Shown piece by piece: positions 1 through 8,880 of a DNA stretch of 64,000 nucleotides. Numbering within the stretch: position 1 is the stretch's first letter; every line of letters starts with the position of its first letter. A program made the position numbers and the translations under genes. The notes beneath the pieces are model-generated. The model was not told where the DNA came from, searched no databases, and saw only the letters and a list, made by a program, of their open reading frames with translations. The DNA comes from Streptomyces griseus (lineage in GTDB: Bacteria > Actinomycetota > Actinomycetes > Streptomycetales > Streptomycetaceae): positions 2,068,313 to 2,132,312 of the forward strand of contig NZ_MDKB01000002.1 in NCBI RefSeq assembly GCF_001715295.1. Reading direction: 5' to 3'.

Positions 1-3
1 GGT

Positions 4-909
4 GTGGCACGAAGGCGCGGTGTGATGCTCGTGGGGCGCGACCAGGACGATCCGGACGTGTGGCGCCGTGCAGTGGAGATCGGCGCCGAATATGTGTTGC
101 GGTTGCCCGACTCGGAGGGCTGGCTCGTCGACCAGATCGCCAATGCGGCGGAAGGCGTGGGACGTCCGGCGCTGACCGTCGGCGTGATGGGAGGGCGGGG
201 CGGAGCCGGCGCGTCGACGCTCGCCTGTGCGCTTGCCGTGACGGCGGCCAGGTCCGGTCGGCGGACGATGCTGATCGACGGTGACCCGCTGGGTGGCGGT
301 ATCGATGTGCTGCTGGGGGGCGAACAGTCGGACGGCATGCGATGGCCGGATTTCGCACGTTCCAAGGGGCGGGTCGGAGCCGGTGCGTTGGAGGAGTCCT
401 TGCCGGCGCTGCACGGACTGCGCGTACTCAGCTGGGGCCGGGACGACGAGGTGGTGATCCCGCCGCAGGCCATGCGGGCGGTGCTCGCGGCGGCGCGTCG
501 GCTCGGAGGCGTGGTGGTCGTGGACCTGCCGCGCCGGGTCGACGAAGGCGTGGCCGAGGCATTGGCACAACTGGACGTCGGGCTGCTGGTGGTGCCGGGT
601 GAGCTGCGGGCGGTGGCAGCGGCCAGACGGGTGGCGTCGGTGGCCGGGATGATGTTGGAGGACCTCCGGGTCGTTGCCCGTGGGCCCTATACCGCCGGAC
701 TGGACGAGCACTGGGTGGCGCAGGCGCTGGGCAGGCCTCTTGTCGGGGACCTGCCTGTGGAGGCCGGGCTGGGGGCGGCTCAGGGCGGTGCTGTGCCGCC
801 GGGCGGTCATGCTCGCAGCCCGCTGGCCCGGTTCTGCACGGCGTTCTGGGACCTGGCGGATGCCTCGACGGGCGGCGTCGCAGCAGGCCGACCTCGGGAC
901 GCGTCGTGA
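4..909 (+). CDS. TadZ/CpaE-like (Ssd) ATPase of the Tad pilus locus, 5' end cut by the window
   Basis: MinD-like ATPase expected to place or organise the Tad secretion machine at the membrane. A deviant Walker A, GGRGGAGAST, lies at about residues 63-72 of the visible frame, followed by LIDGDPLGGG as the switch/Walker A' region. About 300 residues are visible. The frame is open to the window edge and family members have an extra N-terminal receiver-like part, so the true start is probably upstream. Its TGA overlaps the GTG of the TadA gene, so the two are translationally coupled. The order Ssd-TadA-TadB-TadC-pilin-TadE is the same as the Rv3660c-Rv3654c region of Mycobacterium. Confidence 0.85.
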   Translation: MARRRGVMLVGRDQDDPDVWRRAVEIGAEYVLRLPDSEGWLVDQIANAAEGVGRPALTVGVMGGRGGAGASTLACALAVTAARSGRRTMLIDGDPLGGGIDVLLGGEQSDGMRWPDFARSKGRVGAGALEESLPALHGLRVLSWGRDDEVVIPPQAMRAVLAAARRLGGVVVVDLPRRVDEGVAEALAQLDVGLLVVPGELRAVAAARRVASVAGMMLEDLRVVARGPYTAGLDEHWVAQALGRPLVGDLPVEAGLGAAQGGAVPPGGHARSPLARFCTAFWDLADASTGGVAAGRPRDAS

Positions 910-2054
910 GCGACACGCTGCTGGACGCGGTCCGGCAACGCCTGGCCCGTAGCGGCACCGAGCCCACTCCGGCAGGAGTGGCGACGGCCTTGAGGGAGCA
1001 GGGGCGCTTGCTCGGCGATGCGGAGATCCTCGGAGCTGCGGAAGAACTCCGCGGTGAACTGGTCGGAACAGGCGTACTGGAGCGGTTGCTGGCCGACCCA
1101 GCGGTGACCGACGTGCTGGTCTCCGCGCCGGACCGGGTTTGGGTCGACCGTGGCGGCGGGCTGGAACTGACGAGGGTCACCTTCCCTGACGCCGCAGCGG
1201 TCCGGAGGCTGGCCCAGAGACTCGCGGCGATGGCCGGACGCCGGCTGGACGACGCCCGGCCCTGGGTGGACGCACGGCTCCCGGACGGAACGCGGATGCA
1301 CGCGGTCCTGCCCCCGGTGTCCGTCGGCTCGACGTGTCTGTCGCTGCGAGTGGTGCGGCCGAACGCGTTCACCCTGGCGGAACTCGTCGATGCCGGGACC
1401 CTGCCGCCCGCAGGCGACCGGCTCTTGCGCGCACTGGTCGATGCCCGGGTCTCGTATCTGATCAGTGGGGGAACCGGGGCGGGGAAGACCACCTTGCTGT
1501 CCAGCCTGCTGGGGGCGGTCGACCGGCGCGAGCGCATCGTGCTGGCCGAGGACTCGGCGGAACTGCGCCCTGATCATCCGCACGTGGTGCGACTGGAGTC
1601 GCGGCCCGCGAATCAGGAGGGCGCGGGTCGTGTGACTCTCCGGGACCTGGTGCGCCAGGCCTTGCGTATGCGTCCCGACCGGCTGGTGGTCGGAGAAGTG
1701 CGGGGCGGTGAGGTGACGGAGTTGCTTGCTGCGCTGAACACCGGACATGAGGGCGGGTGCGGGACGGTACACGCCAATGCCGCCGAGCACGTTCCGGCAC
1801 GCCTGGAGGCGCTGGGGACCGCTGCGGGCCTGGACCGGGCGTCGCTGCACAGCCAGGTGGCAGCCGCCCTGTCCGTGGTGGTGCATCTCGTCCGTGACCG
1901 GGGTGGGCAGCGACGTCTCGCCACGATCCACGTACTCGAGCGGGACTCGGCGGGCCTGGTGATCACTGTTCCCGCGGTGCGCTGGGGACCCGACGGGTTC
2001 ATCCGGGAGCGGGGCTGGGAGCGGCTGGCGCTGCTCGTCGGGGAGGCGCTGTGA
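906..2054 (+). CDS. tadA: TadA/CpaF-type secretion ATPase
   Basis: Hexameric ATPase of the type II/IV secretion superfamily that powers assembly of Flp/Tad pili from the cytoplasmic face of the membrane; 382 residues, normal for the family. Walker A is SGGTGAGKTTLL with the lysine at residue 194. An acidic Asp box (AEDSAELRPDHPHVVRLES) and a Walker B region (RLVVGEVRGGEV) follow, then the His-box stretch around NTGHEGGCGTVHAN. The GTG start overlaps the upstream stop by 4 bases, and its own stop overlaps the start of the TadB gene, so it is the second gene of a tight operon. Confidence 0.95.
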   Translation: MSDTLLDAVRQRLARSGTEPTPAGVATALREQGRLLGDAEILGAAEELRGELVGTGVLERLLADPAVTDVLVSAPDRVWVDRGGGLELTRVTFPDAAAVRRLAQRLAAMAGRRLDDARPWVDARLPDGTRMHAVLPPVSVGSTCLSLRVVRPNAFTLAELVDAGTLPPAGDRLLRALVDARVSYLISGGTGAGKTTLLSSLLGAVDRRERIVLAEDSAELRPDHPHVVRLESRPANQEGAGRVTLRDLVRQALRMRPDRLVVGEVRGGEVTELLAALNTGHEGGCGTVHANAAEHVPARLEALGTAAGLDRASLHSQVAAALSVVVHLVRDRGGQRRLATIHVLERDSAGLVITVPAVRWGPDGFIRERGWERLALLVGEAL

Positions 2055-2929
2055 CGGCGGCTGTTCCTTACCCCCTGGGGCAGGCCGCGACCCTGGTGAT
2101 GGCTGTCGGCGCAGGACTGGCGGGCTGGCTGGCCGTACTTGAGCACCCGGGTGAGCGGCAGGCACGGGAGATGTTCACGGACGGGCGCCGGACAGGTTCG
2201 GGTCTCGAGGCCTGCTGGAGAGCGGTCCGCGGACGTCTCGACGCGCGGCGCGAATGGCTGTGTGCCCCCGTGGCGGTGCTTCTTGCCGTGCTCGGCGCGT
2301 CTGTACTGCCGCTGGTCGCGGGGGCCGTCGCGGTGCCACTGGTGCGGCGGTGGTTACGACGTCGGGCCATGCGCTGCGCTCAGGAGCGGGCGGCTGACGC
2401 GGTGGTGGCACTCTGCGGGACGGTGGTGGGCGAACTGCGAGCCGGACGCGAGCCCGGGCAGGCATTGCTCACCGCTGCTCGGAACGCGGGTGCACTGGGC
2501 GAGGACGAGGCGGAGGCGGCGGTGCTTGCGGCCGCCCGGTTCGGCGGCGATGTGCCGAGCGAACTCCGGAAGGCATCGGCCGGCCCGGGGCTGGACGGAC
2601 TCGCGGGGGTGGCGGCCTGCTGGCGGGTGTCGGTGGACGGCGGTGCCGGTCTCGCGGCGGGTCTGGCTCGGCTTGAGGCGGCGCTGCGTGCCGACAGGCG
2701 TCGGCGGGAGGAGCTCAGGGCGCAGTTGGCGGGCGCGTGGTCGACGGTGCTCGTGCTGGCGTTGCTGCCGGTCGTAGGGCTGGGGCTGGGGGCGGCGCTG
2801 GGAGCCGATCCGCTGAGCGTTCTGCTGCACAGTCCGGGCGGGTTGGCCTGCCTGGCGGCAGGTGGCCTGCTGGAAGGGGCGGGGTTGTTCTGGGCGTCGC
2901 GGATCGTTCGGGCGGGAGAGGCGGCATGA
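2051..2929 (+). CDS. tadB: TadB-like pilus assembly membrane protein, with a TTA codon
   Basis: Type II secretion F-domain membrane protein, a platform component of the Tad pilus machine; 292 residues. Hydrophobic segments lie near residues 10-25, 75-95 and 235-285, with a charged cytoplasmic helical region between. The start is a GTG overlapping the tadA stop (GTGA), and the stop overlaps the ATG of the next gene (ATGA). Codon 102 (bases 2354-2356, in the context WLRRR) is TTA, the rare leucine codon read in Streptomyces by the developmentally controlled bldA tRNA. It is the only in-frame TTA I noticed in the genes of this window. Confidence 0.9.
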   Translation: MTAAVPYPLGQAATLVMAVGAGLAGWLAVLEHPGERQAREMFTDGRRTGSGLEACWRAVRGRLDARREWLCAPVAVLLAVLGASVLPLVAGAVAVPLVRRWLRRRAMRCAQERAADAVVALCGTVVGELRAGREPGQALLTAARNAGALGEDEAEAAVLAAARFGGDVPSELRKASAGPGLDGLAGVAACWRVSVDGGAGLAAGLARLEAALRADRRRREELRAQLAGAWSTVLVLALLPVVGLGLGAALGADPLSVLLHSPGGLACLAAGGLLEGAGLFWASRIVRAGEAA

Positions 2930-3729
2930 ACGGGTGGGCGGACGCGGTTCGCGGGACAGGAGCGGTGGGCGCAGCGCTGGGAACGGCTGTGTACCTGTGC
3001 CTTGCGCTGGCCGGATGGCGGCAGGAGCGAGGGGTCCGCCGGCGCGGAGGGCGACTGACGGGGATGGACGCCGATGGACCGACGCCGGGAGGGTCGTGCC
3101 GTCGAGTGACGGGCCCCGGCGGACTCCGGTTGTGGGCGGGGCCGGTGGGGGCGTTCGTGACCGGCTGGGTCCTTGTCGGTGGCGTGCCCGGCTGCGGTGT
3201 CGGTCTGACCGCGGCGTACGGAGTGTGGCGGTGGTCGCGCTCCGGGCGAGGAAGTAGCGACGGCGGGCGCAAGGCGGAGGCTGCCGCGGTCGCCAGGCAG
3301 TTGCCGCTCGCGGCAGACCTGCTGGCTGCCTGCATCTCGGCGGGTGCCGGACCACTGGACGCGGCGGAGGCGGTCGGAGAGTCCATGGGCGGTCAGGTGG
3401 GCGAATTGCTGGCTCGGACGGCGGCAGAGATCAGGCTGGGCGGTCAACCGGCCGACGCGTGGGGGCGCTTCGGGGAGATACCCGGCGCAGGCCCTCTGGC
3501 CCGCTGTCTGGATCGGGCCGGGTCCACGGGGGCTCCGGCAGCGGAGCCCGTCGCCCGGCTGGCCGATGAGATGCGTGCGGAGCGCGCCGCAGCGGCCGTG
3601 GCGCGTGCTCAGCGGGCGGGTGTGCTGATCACGGCGCCCGTAGGGCTCTGTTTTCTGCCCGCCTTTCTGGCGGTTGGAGTGGCGCCCGTGGTGATCGGGC
3701 TGGCGACAGGTCTGCTGCACCGCACCTGA
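2926..3729 (+). CDS. tadC: TadC-like pilus assembly membrane protein
   Basis: Second T2SS F-domain membrane protein of the Tad platform, 267 residues. The ATG at 2926 overlaps the TGA of tadB. The same frame is open further upstream, but that stretch is inside tadB. The conserved core is near residues 120-220: LPLAADLLAACISAGAGP followed by a helical region with AWGRFGEIPG. Hydrophobic segments lie near residues 10-25, 65-95 and at the C-terminus (TAPVGLCFLPAFLAVGVAPV). Paired TadB and TadC are typical of actinobacterial Tad loci. Confidence 0.9.
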   Translation: MNGWADAVRGTGAVGAALGTAVYLCLALAGWRQERGVRRRGGRLTGMDADGPTPGGSCRRVTGPGGLRLWAGPVGAFVTGWVLVGGVPGCGVGLTAAYGVWRWSRSGRGSSDGGRKAEAAAVARQLPLAADLLAACISAGAGPLDAAEAVGESMGGQVGELLARTAAEIRLGGQPADAWGRFGEIPGAGPLARCLDRAGSTGAPAAEPVARLADEMRAERAAAAVARAQRAGVLITAPVGLCFLPAFLAVGVAPVVIGLATGLLHRT

Positions 3730-3914
3730 CGGGTGCCCCGCCTGAGCGGCGCCGCGACCCGCTGATACCGCGACCGGTGCGCACCGCACCCGGCGGGGTG
3801 CTCGACCGGCGGCCGACGTGACCGGTGAGTGCCGCAAGTGCCCTCGTAGGCGCCTTTTCGATACCGCCAGACCTGAACGTCCAACGACATTGGAACGAAA
3901 ACAGTGGGGGAACG

Positions 3915-4151
3915 ATGGGAAAGAACAGCATCGGTCGGATGTGGGCCGCGGTGTGCCGTACGTGTGTGGACAGGCGCGGCCGGCTCGCCCGGAGCGGACG
4001 TCCGGACACGGGAATGACGACATCCGAGTACGCCGTAGGGACCATTGCGGCCTGCGCGTTCGCCGCGGTTCTCTACAAGGTGGTGAACAGCGGGGCGGTG
4101 CTGTCGGCCTTGCAGACGCTGATCAAGGACGCGCTCGATGCGAAGTTCTGA
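3915..4151 (+). CDS. Flp-like prepilin (DUF4244 family)
   Basis: 78-residue small protein with the layout of a Flp/Tad prepilin. A basic leader ends in TG, then MTTSEYAVGT, then one hydrophobic helix. Cleavage after that Gly would give Glu at +5 and Tyr at +6, the classic Flp prepilin motif GxxxxEY. The ATG at 3915 follows a GGGGGAACG sequence; an in-frame upstream alternative exists but lacks a ribosome site. It is separated from tadC by 185 bases, so it may have its own promoter, giving the major pilin higher expression. No prepilin peptidase gene is in this window, so the enzyme must be encoded elsewhere. Confidence 0.85.
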   Translation: MGKNSIGRMWAAVCRTCVDRRGRLARSGRPDTGMTTSEYAVGTIAACAFAAVLYKVVNSGAVLSALQTLIKDALDAKF

Positions 4152-4536
4152 CGCGGTGAGGAGCCCAACCGCCGGCTTCGTGAGCCGCGGCGGGGACCGG
4201 GGAGCGGTGACGGCGGAGGCCGCTATGGCCATTCCCGTGCTGGTGGCATTCGTGCTGGCCCTTCTCTGGGCGTTGGTCACCGCAGCCGACCAGATCCGCT
4301 GCGTGGATGCCGCGCGGGCCGGGGCACGTGCCGCAGCCCGCGGGGAGGCCGCGGCCACGGTTGTGTCCACGGCTCGTGGCGCGGCACCGGGCAGGGCCCG
4401 GATCGAGGTGAAGAGGGCGGGGGACCTGTGGAGAGTCCGGGTGGAGGCACCGACGCCCGGCCCCGGAAGTCTCGCCCTGACTCTGAATGCCGAGGCGGTG
4501 GCCCTTGCCGAGGACGCTGTGGGGGCCGAGCCGTGA
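4138..4536 (+). CDS. TadE-like minor pilin
   Basis: 132-residue TadE-family pseudopilin. After a short basic leader comes GDRGAVTAEAAMAIPVLVAF, a TadE-type N-terminal membrane anchor with the conserved Glu, then an extracytoplasmic domain. The ATG at 4138 overlaps the end of the prepilin gene by 14 bases and is preceded by AAGGA eight bases upstream. A GTG at codon 15 could be an alternative start. The stop overlaps the GTG of the next gene, continuing the chain of coupled genes. Confidence 0.85.
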   Translation: MRSSDAVRSPTAGFVSRGGDRGAVTAEAAMAIPVLVAFVLALLWALVTAADQIRCVDAARAGARAAARGEAAATVVSTARGAAPGRARIEVKRAGDLWRVRVEAPTPGPGSLALTLNAEAVALAEDAVGAEP

Positions 4537-4915
4537 GTGGGGCTGTCGGAGGGCCCGGAGGTGGTGACCGTGGGCTGGCAACTGTATGGGTGGCGGTGAC
4601 CACGGCGACGTTGTGCGCGGTCTTCGCGATGGTGCTCGCGCTCGGCCAGGCTGTGACCGCCCGCCACAAGGCCGGCAACGCGGCGGATCTGGCAGCGCTC
4701 GCGGCCGCCGACCGTGCGTTGGGCGGGGCTGCGTCGGCCTGTGAGGTGGCCGGCGATGTGGCGGCGGCCCAGGGGGCCGAGTTGGTGCGGTGCGCTGTCG
4801 AGGGCGAGGTCGCCGATGTGACGGCCCGGGCGCGCTTCGGCCTGTACGCGCCGGAGGTCAGGTCGCGGGCGGGTCCGCCGGGCGCCGTGTCCTCGGCGAC
4901 GCAGGCGCCGGGTGA
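4533..4915 (+). CDS. Rv3654c-family TadE-like protein; native stop apparently lost, 3' end uncertain
   Basis: The GTG at 4533 overlaps the stop of the TadE gene. The first ~125 residues fit the secretion-locus TadE-like family: GDRGLATVWVAV, a hydrophobic helix, ALGQAVTARHKAGNAADLAA, and a domain ending around YAPEVRSRAGPP near base 4880. In its own frame there is then no stop until 7349, so the reading frame runs antisense through most of the helicase gene, which is not credible as protein. The end given here (4915) is the first stop in a neighbouring frame and is only a guess. Either a base was lost near 4870-4915 or the gene has decayed at its 3' end. Confidence 0.55.
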
Positions 4916-5240
4916 CGCGGCACATGTGGCCCGACTGCCATCAGGTGGTAGGTCCTTCGCGCCTCACGCGGCCCCCGTGCACGCGCAGAGGGCGCCGGGC
5001 GGTCGCTTCCCGGTATGTGATGCCCTGCCGGAGCCGGCGGCGCCCGGGCGGTCCTCGGTCGTGGCCCCCGGGCAGGCGTGGGTGCCTCCCGCGGTGCGGC
5101 TCTTCGCGTTTCTGCTTCGGCGCGGGGTGACGGCGCCTACTTCCTCCTGGGGGTCTGGTCGCCGGATTCTTCCCTGCGACGGCCGCCTCGGTACGGGTGG
5201 AGAAAGGGCCGGGAGGGAGCTTCTCGGCGGCACGAACGGG

Positions 5241-7730
5241 CTACTCCCGAGCGTTCCACTCCTGTCGGGCGGCCTCCGGGTCCGGTGTTGCGGTCCTCAG
5301 GAGTTCGGCCAGCAGACGCACAGCGCCACGTTTGTGCAAGGGCTCGTTGCCGTTCCCGCACTTGGGGGACTGGATGCAGGACGGGCAGCCGGACTCGCAT
5401 TCGCAGGCCGCGATGGCCTGACGGGTGGCCGTCAGCCACGCCCGGGCCGTGTGGAAGGCACGCTCCGCGAAGCCCGCGCCGCCGGGGTGGCCGTCGTAGA
5501 CGAATACCGTCGGCAGCAGCGTGTCCGGGTGGAGCGGTACCGAGACGCCGCCGATGTCCCAACGGTCGCAGGTGGCGAAGAGCGGCAGCATCCCGATGGC
5601 GGCGTGCTCGGCGGCGTGCAGGGCGCCTCCGAGGATTTCGGGGCTGATGCGGGCTGCATCGAGCTGGTCCTCGGTGACCGTCCACCAGACCGCGCGGGTA
5701 CGCAGCGTCCGAGGCGGCAGATCGAGCTTGGTCTCGCCCAGAACCTCCCCGGTGATGAGCCTGCGCCTGAGGAAGGAGACGACCTGGTTGGTGACCTCGA
5801 CCGAACCGAAACAGAGCCGGCCCTCTCCCCACGGGATCTCGTTGTCGGTCTCCAGCACGGTGATGGCGGTGGTGTCGCGCGCGTTGGTGGAGTACGGCGG
5901 CGCGGCTTCCTCCACCAGGGCGACCGAGTCGCGCAGGTCCAGTGTCCGCACGAGATATGTCCGGCCCTGGTGAAGGTGGACGGCACCCTGGTGCACGGCG
6001 GTGTGCGCGGCCGACTCGTCGACCGTGCCGAGGAGTCGGCCGGTGCCTTCCTCGACGATCTGGATCGGGCGGCCGCCACCGCCACGGATGTCGGTGAGGT
6101 CGGCGGCGCGCTCGCGGCGGGTCCAGTGCCATCCCGTCGCGCGCCGGCGCAGCAGCTTCGCGGCCTCCAGCTGGGGCAGCAGTCCGGGCGCCGCAGGACC
6201 GAAGAGAGAGACGTCCGCCGGTGTCAGCGGCAGTTCCGCGGCTGCGGCGCAGAGATGCGGGGCGAGGACGTACGGGTTGTCCGGGTCGAGGACGGTCGAC
6301 TCCACCGGCTGCTGGAAGAGCGCCTCGGGGTGGTGGACGAGGAACGTGTCCAGCGGGTCGTCCCGGGCCACCAGAACCGCCAGTGCGCCCTGGCCCGAGC
6401 GACCTGCGCGGCCCGCCTGCTGCCACAGGGACGCCCTGGTGCCGGGATAGCCGGCGATGATGACGGCGTCGAGACCGGAGACGTCGATTCCGAGTTCCAG
6501 GGCGGTCGTGGCAGCCAGGCCCAGCAGTTCGCCGGAGTGCAGCGCCCGCTCCAGTGCCCTGCGTTCCTCGGGCAGATAGCCCCCTCGGTAGGCGGCGACC
6601 CGCGCGGGCAGGGAGCGGTCCACCTCGGCCAGTCGCTCCTTGGCGATGACGGAAACCAGCTCGGCGGCGCGCCGGGAGCGGACGAAGGCTACCGAGCGGA
6701 CGCCCTGGACGGTCAGGTCGGTCAGCAGGTCGGCGGTCTCGGCCGTTGCGGTACGGCGTACCGGAGCACCCTTTTCGCCGTGCAGTTCGGTCAGCGGCGG
6801 CTCCCAGAGCGCGAACACCATTTCGCCGCGGGGAGACGCGTCGTCGGCGACCGCCTTGACCGGCAGACCGGTGAGGCGGCCCGCAGCCTCCGACGGCCGG
6901 GCCGAGGTCGCCGAGGCGAGGAGGAAGACGGGGGCGGATCCGTAGCGGGCGCACAGGCGCCGCAGACGGCGCAGCACCTGGGCGACGTGGGAGCCGAAGA
7001 CGCCGCGGTAGGTGTGGCACTCATCGATGACGACGAAGCGCAGGGCGCGCAGGAAGGAGGCCCACCGGGGATGGGACGGGAGGATCCCCCGGTGCAGCAT
7101 GTCGGGATTCGTCAGCACGTAGTTGGCGTACTGGCGTACCCATTCGCGTTCCTCGACCGGCGTGTCCCCGTCGTAGACCGCAGGCCGGACAGCAGAGCCC
7201 AAGGGCTCGGCCAGGGCCTTCACCGCGCGTCTCTGGTCCGCGGCCAGGGCCTTGGTCGGCGCGAGGTACAGAGCCGTCGTCCCGCGGCCGTTGCGGGCTT
7301 CGGAGCCGTCGAGGAGGGTACTGAGGACCGGGGCGAGGTAGGCGAGTGACTTCCCGGACGCCGTTCCGGTGGCGATGACCACGGACTCGCCGGACAGGGC
7401 GTGCTCGGCCGCGGTCGCCTGATGCGTCCACGGATGGTCGATTCCTGCTCGGCCGATTGCGGAGATCACTTCTGGCCGGATGCGATCCGGCCAGACGGCA
7501 TGAGAACCCGCACGCGGGGGCAGGTGCTCCGTATGAGTGATGCGCGCTGCCCGGCTCGCCCCTGCGGTGAGCCGGTCGAGAACCACGTCGGGAGAGGGGC
7601 GCGAGCCCGTGTTCTCGGGTGGTCCGTCGGGGCGCTGATTCTTGGCCATCGGCACCGAGTGTGTCACTGGCATGACGGACAATGGCCCCAAGGCGTCGTG
7701 CATGGCTGCCGGTAAGTGATTGAATGCCAT
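5241..7730 (-). CDS. DEAD/DEAH-box helicase with C-terminal DUF1998 cysteine cluster (MrfA/YprA type)
   Basis: Superfamily 2 helicase of about 829 residues. Motif I is TGTASGKSLAYL, motif II DECH (FVVIDECHTYRG), motif III SAT (LASATSARP), and motif VI lies in QQAGRAGRSGQ. The C-terminus has four closely spaced cysteines (CECESGCPSC...SPKC), the metal site of the DUF1998 helicases; MrfA of Bacillus in this family acts in repair of mitomycin-type damage. I use the ATG at 7730 (MAFNHLPAA); the frame stays open to 7907 but that would run into bldG. It is divergent from bldG across a 79-bp gap and convergent with the Tad operon, the same position as in mycobacterial Tad loci. Confidence 0.9.
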   Translation of the reverse strand: MAFNHLPAAMHDALGPLSVMPVTHSVPMAKNQRPDGPPENTGSRPSPDVVLDRLTAGASRAARITHTEHLPPRAGSHAVWPDRIRPEVISAIGRAGIDHPWTHQATAAEHALSGESVVIATGTASGKSLAYLAPVLSTLLDGSEARNGRGTTALYLAPTKALAADQRRAVKALAEPLGSAVRPAVYDGDTPVEEREWVRQYANYVLTNPDMLHRGILPSHPRWASFLRALRFVVIDECHTYRGVFGSHVAQVLRRLRRLCARYGSAPVFLLASATSARPSEAAGRLTGLPVKAVADDASPRGEMVFALWEPPLTELHGEKGAPVRRTATAETADLLTDLTVQGVRSVAFVRSRRAAELVSVIAKERLAEVDRSLPARVAAYRGGYLPEERRALERALHSGELLGLAATTALELGIDVSGLDAVIIAGYPGTRASLWQQAGRAGRSGQGALAVLVARDDPLDTFLVHHPEALFQQPVESTVLDPDNPYVLAPHLCAAAAELPLTPADVSLFGPAAPGLLPQLEAAKLLRRRATGWHWTRRERAADLTDIRGGGGRPIQIVEEGTGRLLGTVDESAAHTAVHQGAVHLHQGRTYLVRTLDLRDSVALVEEAAPPYSTNARDTTAITVLETDNEIPWGEGRLCFGSVEVTNQVVSFLRRRLITGEVLGETKLDLPPRTLRTRAVWWTVTEDQLDAARISPEILGGALHAAEHAAIGMLPLFATCDRWDIGGVSVPLHPDTLLPTVFVYDGHPGGAGFAERAFHTARAWLTATRQAIAACECESGCPSCIQSPKCGNGNEPLHKRGAVRLLAELLRTATPDPEAARQEWNARE

Positions 7731-7809
7731 GGCGGCTGGCGATCCGTCCCCTGGCCTCCGCCGGGGAGACCGAGGGGCGACCGCTCGATAGCAAGGTGCT
7801 GGAGGATCC

Positions 7810-8163
7810 GTGGACCTGTCCCTGTCGACTCGCAATGTGTCCGGCCCTGGTGGCGACCGTACGGTCGTCGAGGTCGGTGGCGAGATTGATGTGTATACCG
7901 CGCCCAAGCTGCGCGAGCAGTTGGTCGAGTTGGTGAATGACGGCAGCTACCACCTGGTTGTCGACATGGAAGGTGTCGATTTTCTCGACTCCACCGGTCT
8001 CGGCGTGCTGGTGGGCGGCTTGAAGCGTGTCCGGGCCCATGAGGGCTCGCTGCGCCTGGTGTGCAACCAGGAGCGCATCCTCAAGATTTTCCGGATCACG
8101 GTCCTGACCAAGGTGTTTCCCATTCACACCACGGTTGACGAGGCCGTCGCGGCCACCGACTGA
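7810..8163 (+). CDS. bldG: Anti-sigma factor antagonist BldG (STAS domain)
   Basis: 117-residue single STAS domain nearly identical, from memory, to Streptomyces BldG, which is needed for aerial mycelium and antibiotic production. The phosphorylated serine lies in FLDSTGLGVLVGG (Ser61 from this start; literature numbering is a few residues lower). Phosphorylation by an anti-sigma kinase controls whether it can release a sigma factor. The GTG at 7810 has GGAGG four bases upstream, a strong site. The downstream ATP-binding protein is its classical neighbour and proposed partner. In Streptomyces bldG is known to be made both alone and together with that gene. Confidence 0.97.
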   Translation: MDLSLSTRNVSGPGGDRTVVEVGGEIDVYTAPKLREQLVELVNDGSYHLVVDMEGVDFLDSTGLGVLVGGLKRVRAHEGSLRLVCNQERILKIFRITVLTKVFPIHTTVDEAVAATD

Positions 8164-8364
8164 GTCGTCGGCACCCGGCCGGCCGCTGCGCGGTCGGCGG
8201 TTCGTGGCAGGTCGGCAGACGGCGAGACGTGCCGTCAGGAGCAGGCGGTCGTCCCTAGGGGTCGGCTGTCGGCTTCGTCGGCTCCGGAGGATTTCGAGAG
8301 CAGGGGTACCGGGCGGCTCGCCCGGTCCCCTGAGATGCACACCCGTACGTTCGAGGGGGATGGC

Positions 8365-8817
8365 ATGCCAACCGTTGAACTCCGCTTCAGCGCTCAGCCT
8401 GAGCACGTCAGGACGGCCCGCCTCGTGGCGGCCGCCGTGGCACGCAGGGCCGGCGTGGACGAGGCGGTGCTCGACGAGGTCAGGCTGGCCGTCGGTGAGG
8501 CATGCAGCCGCGCCGTCGGGCTGCATCGCAGCCATGACATCACCGCTCCGGTCACGGTCTTGCTGAACGAGGAGGAGAAAGCGTTCTCCATCGAGGTCGG
8601 CGACCAGGTTCCCGGCCCGGGAAGCGGTTCCTTGCCGCCCGGAGCCACCGGTGCAGGCAGGGTGGGGGAGGCCGACGCCGAAGCCGACAGCGAGGACGAC
8701 ATGGGCCTCGCCGTCATCAGCGGCCTGGTCGACGACATGGAGGTGCGCTCGGGGGCGGACGGCGAAGTAATCCGTATGACCTGGCCGACGATGTCGGCGA
8801 CGACCGCGCTGTCCTGA
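8365..8817 (+). CDS. ATP-binding anti-sigma-factor-like protein downstream of bldG
   Basis: About 150-residue GHKL-type ATPase related to RsbW/SpoIIAB. The N-box region is EVRLAVGEACSRAV and a second nucleotide-binding stretch is GLAVISGLVDDMEV near the C-terminus. An acidic insert (EADAEADSEDD) precedes the latter. I place the start at the ATG at 8365 because GAGGGGGA (8353-8360) lies just upstream; an in-frame ATG at 8335 has no visible ribosome site. By position it is the protein BldG is expected to bind. Its Asn in the N-box is replaced (SRAV instead of TNAV), so catalytic competence is not certain. Confidence 0.9.
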   Translation: MPTVELRFSAQPEHVRTARLVAAAVARRAGVDEAVLDEVRLAVGEACSRAVGLHRSHDITAPVTVLLNEEEKAFSIEVGDQVPGPGSGSLPPGATGAGRVGEADAEADSEDDMGLAVISGLVDDMEVRSGADGEVIRMTWPTMSATTALS

Positions 8818-8828
8818 GTCTCGTTCCT

Positions 8829-8880
8829 GTCCCACCGAGTCCCACTGAGTCCCACCGAGTCCCGCCGAGTCCCGCCTAGC
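8829..8880. repeat. 10-bp tandem repeat, about five copies
   Basis: The unit CCCACCGAGT recurs in exact 10-base phase from 8831: CCCACCGAGT, CCCACTGAGT, CCCACCGAGT, CCCGCCGAGT, CCCGCCTAGC. It starts 13 bases after the stop of the BldG-partner gene. A 10-bp period equals about one helical turn. Confidence 0.85.

Noticed and set aside
4428..7349. A 973-codon open frame on the plus strand
   Set aside because: Only its first part (the TadE-like gene) is plausible; the rest is antisense to the conserved helicase and shows no protein family.
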